From Gnetum montanum (Eukaryota; Streptophyta; Gnetopsida; Gnetales; Gnetaceae): a DNA stretch of 28,635 nucleotides. How positions within the stretch are numbered: position 1 is the first letter of the stretch; every line of letters starts with the position of its first letter. The stretch spans positions 67,050 to 95,684 of the forward strand of contig MNCI01028255.1 in NCBI GenBank assembly GCA_015680685.1, given 5' to 3'. Below the pieces are notes generated by a model that was not told the origin of the DNA, did not search any database, and saw only the letters and a list, made by a program, of their open reading frames with translations. Below, in pieces: positions 8,485 through 19,430 of the stretch. The translations under genes were made by a program, and so were the position numbers.

Positions 8485-9880
8485 CAAAAATTAAACTCAT
8501 GTGAATATGGGAGTAGGGGTAGTAGTGATTCCCCAGTTAACATGTTTGGTCTCATGGACCCATACAATATCATTAGTATATTGATCCTTCCAATGAATTA
8601 AGTACTCATGCCTATTTAATCCTCAAGTGCTAGAAGCTTCTCTCCTCTTGAGTATGGTTGCCTTCCTCTCCATTCAAGGCTTGGACTTCTCAATAGCCCT
8701 CTTCAATTCATCAATGCTAACCTATATGATTTCCTTATCAACTGGTCCATGGAAATGCATACGATCTACAACATTAAACATAATAGATATACCAACATCA
8801 TTTTATAAATTAATTTTAAAAGCATTATTAATAATTTTCCCCTTTATTCTAAAAGGATCCATCTTCTTGGCTTTCAACTTGGAGAAGTTGATACCTTTGA
8901 ATCTCATCTTCTTTAAGTAAATACAAACTAAATTACCAATAAAAAGAGTAGGCTTTTGCTTTCCCTCATTGCTCTTGAGGACTCTCTCTTCGCCCTTCTT
9001 CTCTAGATATGCCTTCACTTATGCATGAAGATCCCTCATCTCTTGCAAAACAGTAGCACTTAGTTAAGCTTCACCCTTAAAGCTCTTCATATTATCCATC
9101 ATATTTGGAAAAGAAACATAATTCATCTCAAATGGGCTTTTAAAAATAGCAATATGAAAAGAATTATTATAAGAAAATTCAACATGATATAGAAAATTTT
9201 TCCACCATTTGGGCTATCCATCCCATAAACATCTCAAAATATAAAGTAAGCATTTATTCACCACTTCTGTTTAGCCATTAGACTGTGGATGATATGTACT
9301 ATAAAAATTCAACTTTGTTCTCACAATTTCACAAAGGGACCTTCAAAAATCACTAGTGAATTTAGAGTCTTTATCACTAAAAATATTCAAAGGAATTTCA
9401 TGCAACTTCACAACCAGTTGGAAAAACAAATTTGTAACATGAGAAGCACCACTCACCTATTTGCATGGAATGAAGTTTGTCATCTTGGATAACCTATTCA
9501 CCATAACAAAAATAGCATTTTCTCCACTTTTGATCTTTGGAATCCCATCCACAAAGTCCATTAACATACTTTCTCATGAACCATTTAGAAATAGCAAAGG
9601 TATAAAATGTTCATCCATATCTTGAACTCCTTTGAATTTCTAATATGTCAAACACTCCTTCACAAAATTTGAAACTTCAATTACTATTCTAGGCTAAAAA
9701 TAGTACCTTGCCATAAATTCTAATGTTTTATCCCTACCCATATGACCTACCATGTCATCAAAATTATTTTCAAACAAATTTTTTTTCTCATTTTAAAATA
9801 ATAGTTCATCTTGAATATGATAGTCCCTTCATTGGTCTATCCTACTCAACAATGGTTTCTTAAGGATTCTTAAAACCTAT
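8485..9880 (-). pseudogene. Chromovirus integrase with C-terminal chromodomain (broken)
   Basis: Reading from high to low coordinates: the catalytic core start is visible near 9480-9565 as MDFVDGIPK...AIFVMVNRLSKM, then a break. Next comes the C-terminal domain with YLKKMRFKGINFSKLKAKKM and DPFRIKGKIINNAFKIN (8803-8940), the GPF-type motif of Ty3/gypsy integrases. Last, near 8540-8610, is HEYLIHWKDQYTNDIVWVHE, a chromodomain. Integrase joins element cDNA to the host chromosome, and in chromoviruses the chromodomain helps choose the site. Stops and shifts break every part. Plus-strand frames over the same bases are shadows. Confidence 0.75.
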
Positions 9881-10310
9881 CCAAAATTTAAATCATGTTC
9901 ATACAAATTAGCAAAATCATTCATACCTTTCACATAAGGTACACTTAAATTCACCACATGCATCCTAGACAATGCATCAACCACCACATTGGCCTTGTCA
10001 CTTTTGTGCTTGATCACAAAATTGAATTCTTATAATTATGCAACTCACTTCATGTGTTTAGTACTCAACCTCTTTTGGAAATTTAGGAATTTAAGTGATT
10101 TGTGGTCTGTCATCAAGGTGAAGTTCTTGGGTAATAAGTAATACCTCTAATGCTTGATTTTTTGAAGAATAACATACAACTTATTTTTATATATGTTATA
10201 TTTAAGCCTTGGCTCATTTAAATTTTATGAAAAGAAAGAAATAGATATATTTTCTTTCAAAGGTACCCACCAATGATAAGTCTACTTGCATCTATCTCCA
10301 CATATGTCCC
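9881..10310 (-). pseudogene. Chromovirus RNase H fragment (broken, 5' truncated)
   Basis: The minus strand shows VEIDASRLIIGGYL (the first catalytic Asp region of RNase H), then LNEPRLKYNIYKNKLYVIL, then YLLPKNFTLMTDHKSLKFLN with the conserved TDHKSL. This is the order of the RNase H domain that follows RT in Ty3/gypsy Pol. It ends near 10310, where a Pol fragment of another element on the opposite strand begins. RT, protease and Gag of this copy are missing. Confidence 0.75.
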
Positions 10311-10349
10311 TAAGAAAACCTTCAGGATATGGTATGAACATTATAAGTA

Positions 10350-10820
10350 CTTGTTCTTATCATGAGACGATATTAGTACTAGTTTTTATCATGTTCATCG
10401 ATGATATTTTTGTGTGCTCTTAGTACAAGGAGCTTCATGAATAACACATAATGATCGTTTCATAGATACATATAGAATATCAATTGTTTGCTCAAGCTTC
10501 TAAGTATTCTTTTTGACATTGGGAAATTAAGTTTTTAGAGCATGTGGTTTCAGAGGTTGGTATATAAATGAACACCATGAAGTTACTAGTTATTTAATAT
10601 TGGTCCAGTTCCAAGGATGTTGAAGAGGTTTGTAGTTTTCATGGGTTGGTAGATTATTACAAATGATTCATTGAGAAGATCTCCTACATTATTTCACCCC
10701 TCATAAGGCTAGTTCAAAAGGATATTGGTTTTTTATGTTAATGAGATTATCAAGTTACCTTTGATGAACTTAAGGGTAGAATGATCTTGGCTCCTATTTT
10801 AATTTCACATACCCCAAGTA
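10350..10820 (+). pseudogene. Reverse transcriptase C-terminal part, Del/Tekay-like (broken)
   Basis: The fragment starts just before the RT active site, seen as VFIMFIDDIFVCS (FIDD, 10393-10420). It continues through KFLEHVVSEVGI, a PAVEEVCSFHGLVDYYKxF-like stretch and ISPLIRLVQKDIGF to the linker TFDELKGRMILAPIL. These are the standard RT thumb and connection motifs of Ty3/gypsy elements. Fingers and palm are absent because the copy is cut at about 10350. Many stops interrupt it. It continues in order into RNase H and integrase. Confidence 0.75.
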
Positions 10821-11290
10821 AACCAATTGACATTTATATTGATGGATCAAGAAAGGGTTATGGGTGTGTTCTTATTTAAGAGGAAAACTTTTTAGTCTAT
10901 GTATCATGATAGCTAAAGCCTCATGATATGCACTATCCAAGACATGACCTTAAGTTGAGAGTGAGGGTATTTTCCTTGAAGGTTTGGTCCCACTACTTGT
11001 TCAGAGAGTAGTTGATGACTTGGATGGATCACAAGTGATTATAGTGTTTGATGAATCAGCCATAGTTAAACCTACATCCAAGGAGGTGGATTGAGCTATT
11101 GGTTGATTTTGATTTCATCATGTAGTATTGGATAGGAAAAAGTAATGTTATTAAAGATGTCTTAAGTTATGTGGCTAGTAATATTCATAGTTTGGTGATC
11201 CAATATGATGTGATTAGTGAGATTCATGCAAAGAAGCAATGAAATTCTTGGTGTTAGTAGCTTAGATAATCCAATGATTCTTCTATTGTA
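10821..11290 (+). pseudogene. RNase H domain, Del/Tekay-like (broken)
   Basis: IDIYIDGSRKGYGCVL (from 10829) is the first catalytic Asp segment. LKPHDMHYPRHDLKLRVRVF matches the LRPHE.NYPTHDLELAAVVF segment of Del/Tekay RNase H. MDHK and then HPRRWIELLVDFDF and GKSNVIKDVLSYVA follow, matching TDHK, LRQRRWLELLKDYD and GKANVVADALSRK. The domain removes RNA from RNA-DNA hybrids during reverse transcription. Stops and small shifts make it non-functional. Confidence 0.75.
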
Positions 11291-12611
11291 GTTGATGGAC
11301 TTAGGTTGCTTCATCGTAAGGATTGGGTGTGTGTGCCTAATTTCTTATGGTAGCACCTATTGGAGGAAGCTCATCTCAGTAGACTTCAAATGCATTTAAG
11401 TAGCAAAAAAATATACCAAATGATAAAAAGGTTATATTAGTGGCTAGGCATGAAGAAGCATGCTAGAGAATTTATGGATAGATGTTTGATTTATCAGTAG
11501 GTTAAACTTGAGCATTAATGGATAGGTGGCTACTTGTACATTCTCACTATTCTTGAGTACAAGTAGAAGTTGATTGATATGGATTTTAGTACTAGTTTTG
11601 CATGCATTAGTGGTGGAAAGGATGCTATCCTTGTTATTGTTGATGTATTGACCAATTCAGCTCATTTCCTAGCTATGAAGACTTCAGCCAATGTTGAGGA
11701 TGTTATGTAGTTATTCATCTCTAAAACCATATGATTACATGGCATTCCTATCAAGATTATCTTAGATCATGATGCCAAATTCACTTCTTGGTTTTGGTGT
11801 GCATTCATGGAAAGCTGGGGTACTAGACATGATTTTAGCCTATCATCCTTAAAAAAATGGCTAGGATAAGACAATCATACAAGTATTGAAGCACATGTTT
11901 TAGTCTTGTGCTTTATAGTTTTCAAATAGTTGCGATAGTCTATTGTTATTAGTTTAGTTTTCTTAAAATAGTAGGTATTAGGCATGTCTGAAGGTAGCAT
12001 TGTATGAGGTTTTATACAAGAAAACTTACAAGATTTATGTCATGATGCAACTAAGAATGATTAGTGTATTAATTTATACATTATTCTAAGGAAAACCGAG
12101 TAGATTAGGAAGATTCATGAGCAGTTTAAAGTGGCTTAGGATCACTAGGTAAGCCACATGAATAATAAGAGATGACATCTCGAGTTTTCAATTAGTGATA
12201 ATGTGTTTCTTCATGTCTCTCGACTAAAGAGATTGATGCATTATAGTTTGAAAGAAAAGCTCGCACCTTGTTATAGTAGGATGTTTGACATTCTTTAGCA
12301 TTTGAACATCCATGATTTTTTTTTATAGCATTTGAACATCCATGATTTTTTTTTATATCTCAATGGTATGAAAGTATATTCTAGATAATAGTCATGTTGT
12401 TGATTAGACTAAGGTATAGCTTTAAGCTAATGCCTCATACATGGAGTGTCCTATTAGGATTATGGATTGGATGGAGCATTAGTTGTGCAATAGGTCAGTG
12501 CCCATGGTAAAGATCTTATGGAGTAGTTATGGTTCTTAAGACATGACTTGGAAGCTTTACTTTGATTTATGTTCTTCCCATCCTGAGATATTCTATGAGG
12601 AAGATTCTTAA
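11291..12611 (+). pseudogene. Integrase with chromodomain, Del/Tekay-like (broken)
   Basis: The zinc-binding part shows WLGMKKHAREFMDRCLIYQ (from 11441), with the second Cys of the CxxC pair changed to Tyr. The core shows LIDMDFSTS...GKDAILVIVD (first Asp at 11582-11584) and HGIPIKIILDHDAKFTSWFW (second Asp region). The C-terminal domain has DNVFLHVSRLKRLMHYSLK. The end (12444-12611) has CPIRIMDWME, NRSVPMVKILWSSYG and SHPEIFYEEDS then TAA. That is the Del/Tekay-type tail of the form P+RI+D...NRS+P.VKVLW...ATWE...YP.LF. An exact 30-bp duplication lies at 12297-12356. The purine tract follows at once. Confidence 0.8.
12297..12356 (+). repeat. Exact 30-bp tandem duplication
   Basis: Two identical 30-bp units (AGCATTTGAACATCCATGAT plus T8 and AT) lie head to tail inside the integrase C-terminal region. 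The length is a multiple of three, so the frame is kept. The lack of any difference means the duplication is younger than most of the decay around it. Confidence 0.9.
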
Positions 12612-12634
12612 GGGTGAGGGAAGGGGGTAGGGAA
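12612..12634 (+). promoter_or_regulatory. Polypurine tract of the Del/Tekay-like element
   Basis: GGGTGAGGGAAGGGGGTAGG is a near-pure purine run between the Pol stop codon and the LTR start, as required for plus-strand priming. Confidence 0.75.
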
Positions 12635-12821
12635 TGATGTAACAACCCATATTTTTGGTATTTTTTAGTACATATAATTCATATTGAGATTATGTTTTTT
12701 ATGCATGGATTTGTGTCATTTATGTTATTAGTTTGATATATTTTATGGTTAAGAAATTAATATTTCACATGAATGAGTTTTGAAATGCATGTATGAATTT
12801 ATGTTCTTTTGTATCTTTTGT

Positions 12822-12846
12822 ACACACACACACACACACACACACA
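12822..12846 (+). repeat. AC dinucleotide microsatellite
   Basis: About twelve AC units lie inside the interrupted LTR. Confidence 0.9.
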
Positions 12847-12934
12847 ACATTCACTATATGTGTACTAATCCTACTGTTGAGTGTGGTAGAATGCTATGAG
12901 AGGTTTGGTTGGAAGCATGGCATGGTTGATGATC

Positions 12935-12939
12935 TATGG
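12935..12939. repeat. Left target-site duplication of the nested chromovirus
   Basis: TATGG directly before the LTR end matches TCTGG directly after the other LTR (19609-19613) in four of five bases. Five bp is the normal length for these elements; the mismatch fits the age of the insertion. Confidence 0.55.
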
Positions 12940-13751
12940 TGATGAGGATTCCAATGACTCAAGACCAAAATCGAAACCAAATCTTCAAACTTGCAAGAGG
13001 AATTGAAACAATAAGGGAAAAACATTTCTTTATTCTTGCAAAATCATGATATAATTACAAGGCTAAAAGCAACTTTTCCAAGGATAGATAAGGGCTTAAG
13101 AGAATCACACTCATAACTCATCACACATCATACAACTCAAAGGCTGAAAGCCTTATAGCATGAAGACTAAATGAAAGCTAAGTTAGAGCTCAACCCTCTC
13201 TTCTCAAGTATATCATAATTCTCTCTCCTCTCTCCTATCCAAATGAAAGGCTTGGATCACTTTCTATAATCTCTTCCAAGTGTCCCTTTATCTTCCCTTC
13301 CATTTAGAATTCAAATTAAAATTCATTGGAATCTATATGAGATGTCTTATAGAAGCAGGGGACATTTTCTCTAAAACAATAAAATCTCAAACAAGACATC
13401 TTAGAGTCAAGGGAGATGTCTTAGAGGGGATGTCTTGAAGAGGACATCTTGTGTCAATAGAAGAAATTTCTCCCAAGTTTTCATCAATCTCAAGAGACAT
13501 CTTTCTTTAGCATGAGATTTCTTGGCTTTCTTGGAGACTTCTTGCATGACCTTGAGATGTCTTTAGAAAGATAACTATTAAAAATTAAAAATTTTCATGA
13601 ATGTCCCACAAGTGGAATGCACTTCTAACTACCTTCTCTTGCATGTTGAACATGCAATATAATACAAAAATGTAAACACATCTAGGAGACAAACAACACA
13701 TACAAAAACATAGTTTGAGGATACTACATGGACTAGGTGATTTCCTCATCA
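12940..13751 (-). repeat. 3' LTR of the nested chromovirus
   Basis: On the minus strand it starts TGATGAGGAAATCACC at 13751 and ends GGAATCCTCATCA at 12940. U3 holds a cluster of GAGATGTC-type words (13330-13575), followed by a weakened TATA-like ATTATAGA (about 13263-13270) and AATAAA (13029-13034 on the minus strand). It aligns along its whole length with 18830-19608. Confidence 0.85.
13330..13575. repeat. GAGATGTC/GACATCTC word cluster 2
   Basis: About ten GAGATGTCTT, GACATCTT and close variants in both orientations fill U3 directly upstream (on the minus strand) of the TATA-like box. The partner LTR has the same arrangement at 19225-19430. Confidence 0.75.
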
Positions 13752-13765
13752 TCTCTCCCACCCTT
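13752..13765 (-). promoter_or_regulatory. Polypurine tract of the nested chromovirus
   Basis: Minus-strand AAGGGTGGGAGAGA abuts TGATGAGG, the LTR start. The core is shared with 8473-8484. Confidence 0.8.
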
Positions 13766-15235
13766 AAATTTAAAATTTATTTTAGCTTAGCTATACACTT
13801 GGGATAGCATTAAGGCCCCACAAAGCTAAATCCTTCTCATGAATCCAAATTGCATTTTCATATCCTTCATCATTCCAATGCATCAGATATTCATGCATCT
13901 TTTGGTTCCTTGTGCTCTTAGCTTCCCTTGCTTGTAGCGCAATAGGGTCTCTTGGTGACTTAGATGACCTTGGGTAATCAAGTACATGTTTGAGAATATC
14001 TAGACTATCCTCAAATTTAGAAGTAAGCATCTTGCCATGGTAATGGCTCAAATCTAAAACATTAAATACACAAGATAATAAAAATGGTTAGGAATGTTAA
14101 GTTCATAAGCATTGTCATTCACTTTGGCCTTGCTCTAGAATGGACCAATCTTCTTAGATTTGAGCTTGAAGAATTTCACATTCCTCAACCTCTCATTGTC
14201 CAAATAAAGCAACAAATAATCTCCAACACTGAAGACCACCTTCCTCTTTCCCAAGTTCTTTGTAGTAGCAACTTCTTTAGCCTTGCCTTCAAGTTTTGTC
14301 TTCGCTTGCTTATGCAAGTCTTGCATGCTTTTCACAAAATCAAAGCTAACATGGGTATAATCATCAAATTATTTCAAAACATTTACCATTCTAGGGGCAT
14401 ATCTATAGATTGCCTCAAATGGACTTTTTCCAATGTTAGAGTGACAAGAATTATTGTAACTAAACTCAACAAGTGAAAAAATATTTTCCCACCTATTAGG
14501 CTAATTCTCACAAACATACCTTAACATTTTGAGTAATTTTTTGTTTACAACTTTAGTTTGGTCATCAATTTATGGATGATAGGTACTACAAAAAGATAAT
14601 TTGGTGTCCAAAAGTTTCAACCATGACCTCCAAAAGTAACTTGTAACTTTAACATCCCTATCACTTATAATGTTCAATGGGAGACCGTGTAATACTAAAA
14701 CATTTTGAAAATACAAATGAGTAACATGGGATGCATCATTACTTCTTTTACAAGGAATACAATGGATCATTTTAGTAAATCTATCAACAACAAAAAAAAA
14801 ATGGAATCATGACCAACTTGTGCCTTAGGAATTCCACAAATAAATTCCATAGAGACAATTTTCAATGGGGCATTAGGAATGGTTAAAGGCAAGTAATTTC
14901 TAGCAATATCTTTACCTTCCTTAAATTTTTGACAAATATGACAATCTCTAATAAATGTATTTATGTCATTTCTCATAACTGGCCAATAGAAACTCTTCCC
15001 TAGTGGTTCATAGGTCTTTGTTTTAGCCATGTGTCTATCCATACTATAATTATACTTTTCTTCCAAATCTTTTGACATGATATCGCATTTTGGTATACAT
15101 ATTTTTACCATTTTTGAAGAGCTTTCCTTGCCGTTGATGATAGTCTCTCCACCTGTCTATTATACCAACTAATGAAGCATGAAGGTTCCTCCAAACCTCT
15201 CCAAAATTAGCATCACGAGAATACAAGAAAGTCAA
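13766..15235 (-). pseudogene. Integrase with chromodomain of the nested chromovirus (broken)
   Basis: The zinc-binding part shows FYWPVMRNDINTFIRDCHICQK (14930-15000). The core shows SMEFICGIPKAQ, where the first catalytic Asp (normally MDF) is Glu, then LPLNIISDRDVKVTSYFW with the second Asp kept, then STYHP and QTKVVNKKLLKML, where the catalytic Glu of QTEVVN is Lys. C-terminal motifs are KSPFEAIYRYAPR, VFSVGDYLLLYLDNERLRN and KSKKIGPF. A frame change leads to the chromodomain at 13791-14051 (HEYLMHWNDEGYENAIWIHE). With D-D-E read as E-D-K it could not have integrated DNA. Chromodomain and context place it among the chromoviruses. Confidence 0.8.
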
Positions 15236-15800
15236 GATTTCAAGTCCTTGTACTTTAGCACAAAAGTGATTTACAACACAGATTCTTGAAAGAGTATCTA
15301 CTACTACATTTCTTTTCCCCCTTTTATGTCTTAAAATAAAATAAAATTCTTGAAATTATTATATTCATTTCATATGTTTAGCACTCAATTTATTTTAAGG
15401 ATTAAAAAACTAAAGTGCCCTATGATCAGCAAACAAAAGAAACTCTAATTTTGGTAAGTAATGTCTCCAATGTTTCATGGCTTGAAGTATAACTTATAAA
15501 TCCTTTTCATACACACTATACTTTTGTCTAGATTCATTTAATTTTTCAAAAAAGGATGCATTTGGCTTACCCTCTTAAGAGAGCACACCTCTAATAGCAA
15601 GCCCAATTTCATCTACCTCCACTTCAAAGAGTTTTAAGAAATTTTGAATTTCCAAAACTAGAGCACTACAAATTTTCTCTTTTTAATGTTTAAAAATATT
15701 TTTCTTTCTCATTATCCCACAAAAGTGTGAATTTTTCTTCAATTAAGAGAGTATAGGAAATTCAATAGAACTAATATTTCTAATAAATATCCTATAGAAG
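15236..15800 (-). pseudogene. RNase H domain of the nested chromovirus (broken)
   Basis: VEVDEIGLAIRGVL gives the first catalytic Asp segment. SFFEKLNESRQKYSVYEKDL and HWRHYLPKLEFLLFADHRAL match the usual KLN.AR..Y..Y+KEL and HYL...+FVL.TDH+AL. KRGKRNVVVDTLSR is the tail motif of the form GK.NVVADALSR. Three or more stops interrupt it. It follows RT directly and precedes the integrase zinc region. Confidence 0.75.
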
Positions 15801-16650
15801 CTAGCTAAATCAAGAAAGGATCTTACCTATCACACATCCCTAGGTGAAGGCCATTCTTTGATTGCCTTGATCTTGCATGGTTTCATCTTGACTTGGTCCT
15901 GGAGACAACATGACCTAGGTAGATAATTTCTCTCTTAATGAAGTAGCATTTCATAAAATTATTCACCAATTTTACCGCCTCTAACTTGTAGCATATCATC
16001 CTTAAATGTTGTACATGGTCCTCTTCTTTAGAACTATACACAAGAATGTTATCAAATAAAAAAATGTAACATTTACCAATAAAATCTCTTAGAACTTCAT
16101 GCATGAGCCTCATAAATGAGGCTAGAGCATTGTTTAGCCCAAAAAGCATGACTTACTCATACAAGCTATTTGATGTCTTAATAGTTATTTTCCATTCATC
16201 TTCCAATATAATCCTTATTTAATGATAACCACTTTTTTAATAGACTTTAGAAAAAAATTTGAGCATTGGCAAGCACATCAATAATGTCATCCATCTTAGG
16301 AATAGGAAATCTATACTTTATTGTAATCCTATTAACAACCCTAGAATCTAAGCATAGCTTTAGTTCATTACTATCTTTCTTTGGAACTAACACAGCAAGA
16401 ACATCACAAGGAGAGATGGATTTCTTAATAAAATCATTAGAGAGTAATTCATTTACTTTCTTGCTCAATTCTTCTATTTGATTTGATTTGGAGTCATGTG
16501 GTAGGCTCTTTCAGTGGGAATTGTAGCTCCCAGTATAAAGCCTATTTGGTGCTGGATGGACCTCATTAATGGAATTCCTTCCAATTTTTCCTTGAAGACA
16601 TCAGCAAATTTCAACACCAAAGGTTACATCACTGGAGGAAGTTCATTTTT
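15801..16650 (-). pseudogene. Reverse transcriptase of the nested chromovirus (broken)
   Basis: The entry segment reads FADVFKEKLEGIP...RSIQHQIGFILGATIP. RT then shows VNELLSNDFIKKSISPCDVL, VPKKDSNELKLCLDSRVVN, IKYRFPIPKMDDI and MLFGLNNALASFMRLMHEVL. The active site, usually Y/F-x-D-D, reads LFDNILVYS: the second Asp is Asn (codon 16048-16050). HVQHLRMI and FIKREIIYLGHVVS follow. Order and motifs are those of chromovirus RT; the enzyme copies element RNA to DNA in the particle. The lost Asp and several stops make it inactive. Confidence 0.8.
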
Positions 16651-16769
16651 AGTCTCCTCTTAACTTGTTACAAGCATTGAAATGATGACAAAACTATGCC
16701 TAGCCTCTTCATGTTCTTGTAGGTACTCTTGCTTACTAAGAAAGATCAATGAAGCATTAATAGAAACAT

Positions 16770-17329
16770 TTTTTTTGTACTACTATAAAGTCATAGGTAT
16801 GAGTTCATGTATCCCATATTCTCTTGGAATAGACCAAATACTTCTTGCACCACTAAAAGAAGCCCAATTGTTGAAGTTCCAAGGTCTTTCCAAAATAATA
16901 TCAACATAATCAATCAAGAGGATATCACAATGTACCTTATCTATAAAGGATCCAATTTTGAAGAACAAAATACATCTCTCTTTTACCTCTTGGAAATAAC
17001 CCTTGGATAGTCAATGGATGATATAGGGCCTAGGATGTGGAAATGTCTTTAATTCAAGCTTAGAAATAGTCTTTGAAGAGATCACATTTTCTTGAGTACC
17101 ACCATTAATTAAAATGTGTACCCATTTATCATTATCTTGACACCTAGCTCTAATTATAAAGAGCATCTTTCTTCTAGGATCTTCTTTGGTACTCACATTT
17201 TCCATAGAAGTTAAAGAATTAATTTTAGTGATATCTTCAATCATTTGTGCATGAGAATTACCTTCATTGGAGGAATCTTCCTTTTCCAAGTTTTGAAGCT
17301 TCTTGTCTTTGGAGACCTTTGGCATTTTT
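16770..17329 (-). pseudogene. Aspartic protease of the nested chromovirus (broken)
   Basis: HILINGGTQENVISSKTI is the active-site segment. The catalytic Asp of the usual (L/V)(V/I)DGG is Asn (codon 17104-17106). LELKTFPHPRPYIIH and later GSFIDKVHCDILLIDYVDII and LERPWNF match the LGRPW flap and tail of chromovirus proteases (xHPxPY...CDVVPM.AC..LLGRPW). The protease would cut the polyprotein into its parts. It directly follows the Gag zinc knuckle in the same reading direction. Confidence 0.75.
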
Positions 17330-18515
17330 CACTTCCATTTCTTGTGCCCCTTTTCACCATAATTGAAGCATTGAAGTTTGGATGCATAGTCATTTCTTTG
17401 ACTCCTTTCATTCTTGGAGTAGTCTTTCTTGGAATCTTAGCCCTCCTTGAACTTCTCTTGCCTCTCCTTTGTCTCTTCTTTGATAGTTCTCACCTCCTTG
17501 GATTCTTTCTTACCTTTAGAAGCTTTGGAGGCCTTTCTTTTATAAGATTTGGGACCTCTATTATAGTCTTGAAGTCTCTTCTTAGCCTTAAGAGTTAATT
17601 CAAAAGCCTCATCCAATGTTTGGGGCTCATAGAATGTTAGCTCTTGTTGGTATTCTCTCATTAATCCTCCTTGGAAATTAAATGTTTTTTCATAATCATC
17701 CTAATGAACTTTTACAAGTTAGAAGGCTTTGAAAAAATCCATGTAAAATTTTTTAATACTCTTATTACCTTGCCTTAGATACTTCAGTTTTTGAATTACT
17801 TCTTGCATATGCTAGGTTTTCTTTAAAAAAAATTTGAGCATGAACTACATCAAGGATCAATATTTAATAGAGATTTCATTACTTACAAAGTAAGCATGAC
17901 TCTCTTTTTTCCACCAAATTTGTGCCATATCATCAAGCTTGGTTTCAAAATATGGCACTTTTTGATGATTTTCCATATCTTCTAGCTTAAAGTACTTGTT
18001 CAAAGTCTTGAACCAAGAAAGAAAAGATTTATTACCTTCCATCCCATTAAAGGTCTTTACTTCCACATGAGGAATTCTAGAGGCATGCATAAAATCCTTT
18101 GCAAGAGTAATCTCTAACTCTTTATTTGGATTCCCTTAACGTCTAGATGTAGATCCATTGTTCCTCCTTCTTGGAAATATAGATCTATGAGATCTTGATC
18201 TAACAATTGAAGAATGAGGGTTTTTTTTATCATAGTTCTCATCTTCTCTAATGTCTTCATCCTCAAAATAAATGTCATCTTTAAGATTAGGCATGGATGT
18301 TTACCTTGATGAAGAAGCCCTTAATGAAGAAAATTTAGAGTTGACATCTTTCCTAGTTGTCCTCGGTGCTAGAGGCTGATCTTTCTTTTCTACAAGTTTT
18401 TTCATCCTACTAGCAACAATTTGGAGTGCATCCCTCAAGTCTTCCATGTCCTTGGCTAAGCCTTGGACTAATTCTTATTAGGTGCCCTGATCAAGTGGAC
18501 CTAAATGAAAAATTG
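17330..18515 (-). pseudogene. Gag of the nested chromovirus (broken)
   Basis: The N-terminal part shows ELVQGLAKDMEDLRDAL and a basic, Ser/Arg-rich stretch (RSRSHRSIFPRRRNNGS). The capsid core is VKTFNGMEGNKSFLSWFKTL...NKYFKLED...TKLDDMAQIWW (17857-18090), the retrotransposon Gag motif F.G..D...FL.W......F........A...L...A..WW. A Lys-rich tail follows (17437-17661). A zinc knuckle near 17335-17370 reads CFNYGEKGHKKW: the second and last Cys are lost (C to Y at the second). Gag forms the particle that packages element RNA. The start is uncertain because of two adjacent stops near 18480. Confidence 0.75.
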
Positions 18516-18814
18516 AACACATACACATAAGAAATTGCAAAAGGATTAAGAGTACCCACAACCCAAGTTGGAATACCCAAAAAATTCCCATAAACACTAA
18601 CTAAATAAGGTTAATGAGTACCTTAAACAATGAGATTTCTCAATTTCCAATTCAATTGATCACACTAATTAGGCAAAAGAAGTATAATTAAACCATAATT
18701 TAGTATGGAAATTAGCATCAATAAAATTGCAAACCAAAATAAACTTGAAGAGTGAATTCTTGTGAATTGTTGTAGTGGATTCCTTTCCTTGAGGTAATTA
18801 TCTTCAAATATTAT

Positions 18815-18826
18815 GCTCTAATACTA
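18815..18826 (-). promoter_or_regulatory. Primer binding site, initiator tRNA-Met type
   Basis: On the minus strand TAGTATTAGAGC lies just after the 5' LTR end. It matches the plant initiator-methionine primer site TGGTATCAGAGC with two changes, both of the transition type. Confidence 0.7.
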
Positions 18827-19152
18827 ATCTAGTAAGGATTCTAATACTTTAAGACTAAAATTAAAGCCCAAATCTTCAAACTTGTAAGATGAATTGAAAT
18901 GAGAAGGGGAAAATGGTTCTTTATTCTTACAAAATCACTATAGAATTACAAGGTTGAAAAAAACTTGCCCAAGGATAGACAAGGGCTCAAGAGAATCACA
19001 CTCACAACTCATCACACATCACATAATTCATAGGCTAAAAGCCTTAGATCATGGAGACTCAATGGAAGCTAAATTAGAGCTCAACCCTTTCTTCTTAACT
19101 CCCTCCCAATTCTCTCTCCTCTTCCCTCCTTAAATGAAAGGCTTGAATAATT

Positions 19153-19160
19153 TTTTATAG
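19153..19160 (-). promoter_or_regulatory. TATA box of the chromovirus 5' LTR
   Basis: Minus-strand CTATAAAA lies downstream of the GAGATGTC word cluster and about 230 bases before AATAAA, giving a sensible U3-R-U5 layout. Confidence 0.6.
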
Positions 19161-19224
19161 TCTCTTCCAAGTGTTCCTTCTTCTTTCCTCCAATTTTAAA
19201 TTCAACTTGAAGTTTGATGGATTT

Positions 19225-19430
19225 CATACGAGATGTCTTGGAGAAGTAGGAGATGTCGTCCTCAAAATAGTTAAATTTTAGACAAGATGTATTGGAGAAG
19301 ACATCTTATGTCAATAGGAGATATGTCTCCCAAGTTGTCAATAATCGCAAGAGACACCTTCCTTTAGAATGAGATGTCTTGGCCTACTTTGAGACATCTT
19401 GGCTAGCCTAGATATGTCTTAATAGAGAAA
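19225..19430. repeat. GAGATGTC/GACATCTC word cluster 3
   Basis: This is the counterpart of cluster 2 in the 5' LTR. GAGATGTCTT, GAGATGTCGT, GACATCTT, GAGACATCTT and variants occur in both orientations just upstream of the TATA box. Several words survive although surrounding bases differ between the two LTRs. Confidence 0.75.

Larger units (their letters stand above)
12638..12939 (+). repeat. Start of the 3' LTR of the Del/Tekay-like element, interrupted
   Basis: TGTAACAACCC at 12638 fits the usual TGTAAC...CC start of Del/Tekay LTRs (TGATG at 12635 is the alternative). The LTR runs through a CA microsatellite and is cut at 12939 by insertion of the minus-strand chromovirus. It probably resumes at 19614. 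Confidence 0.65.

Noticed and set aside
8627-8920. 97-codon hydrophobic plus-strand frame that looks like a membrane protein
   Set aside because: It is the reverse of the integrase C-terminal domain and chromodomain on the minus strand; hydrophobicity comes from reading Lys/Asn codons backwards.
14084-14476. 130-codon plus-strand frame
   Set aside because: Shadow of the integrase C-terminal region of the nested chromovirus.
17245-17598. 117-codon Leu/Phe-rich plus-strand frame
   Set aside because: Shadow of the Lys-rich Gag tail and protease leader on the minus strand.
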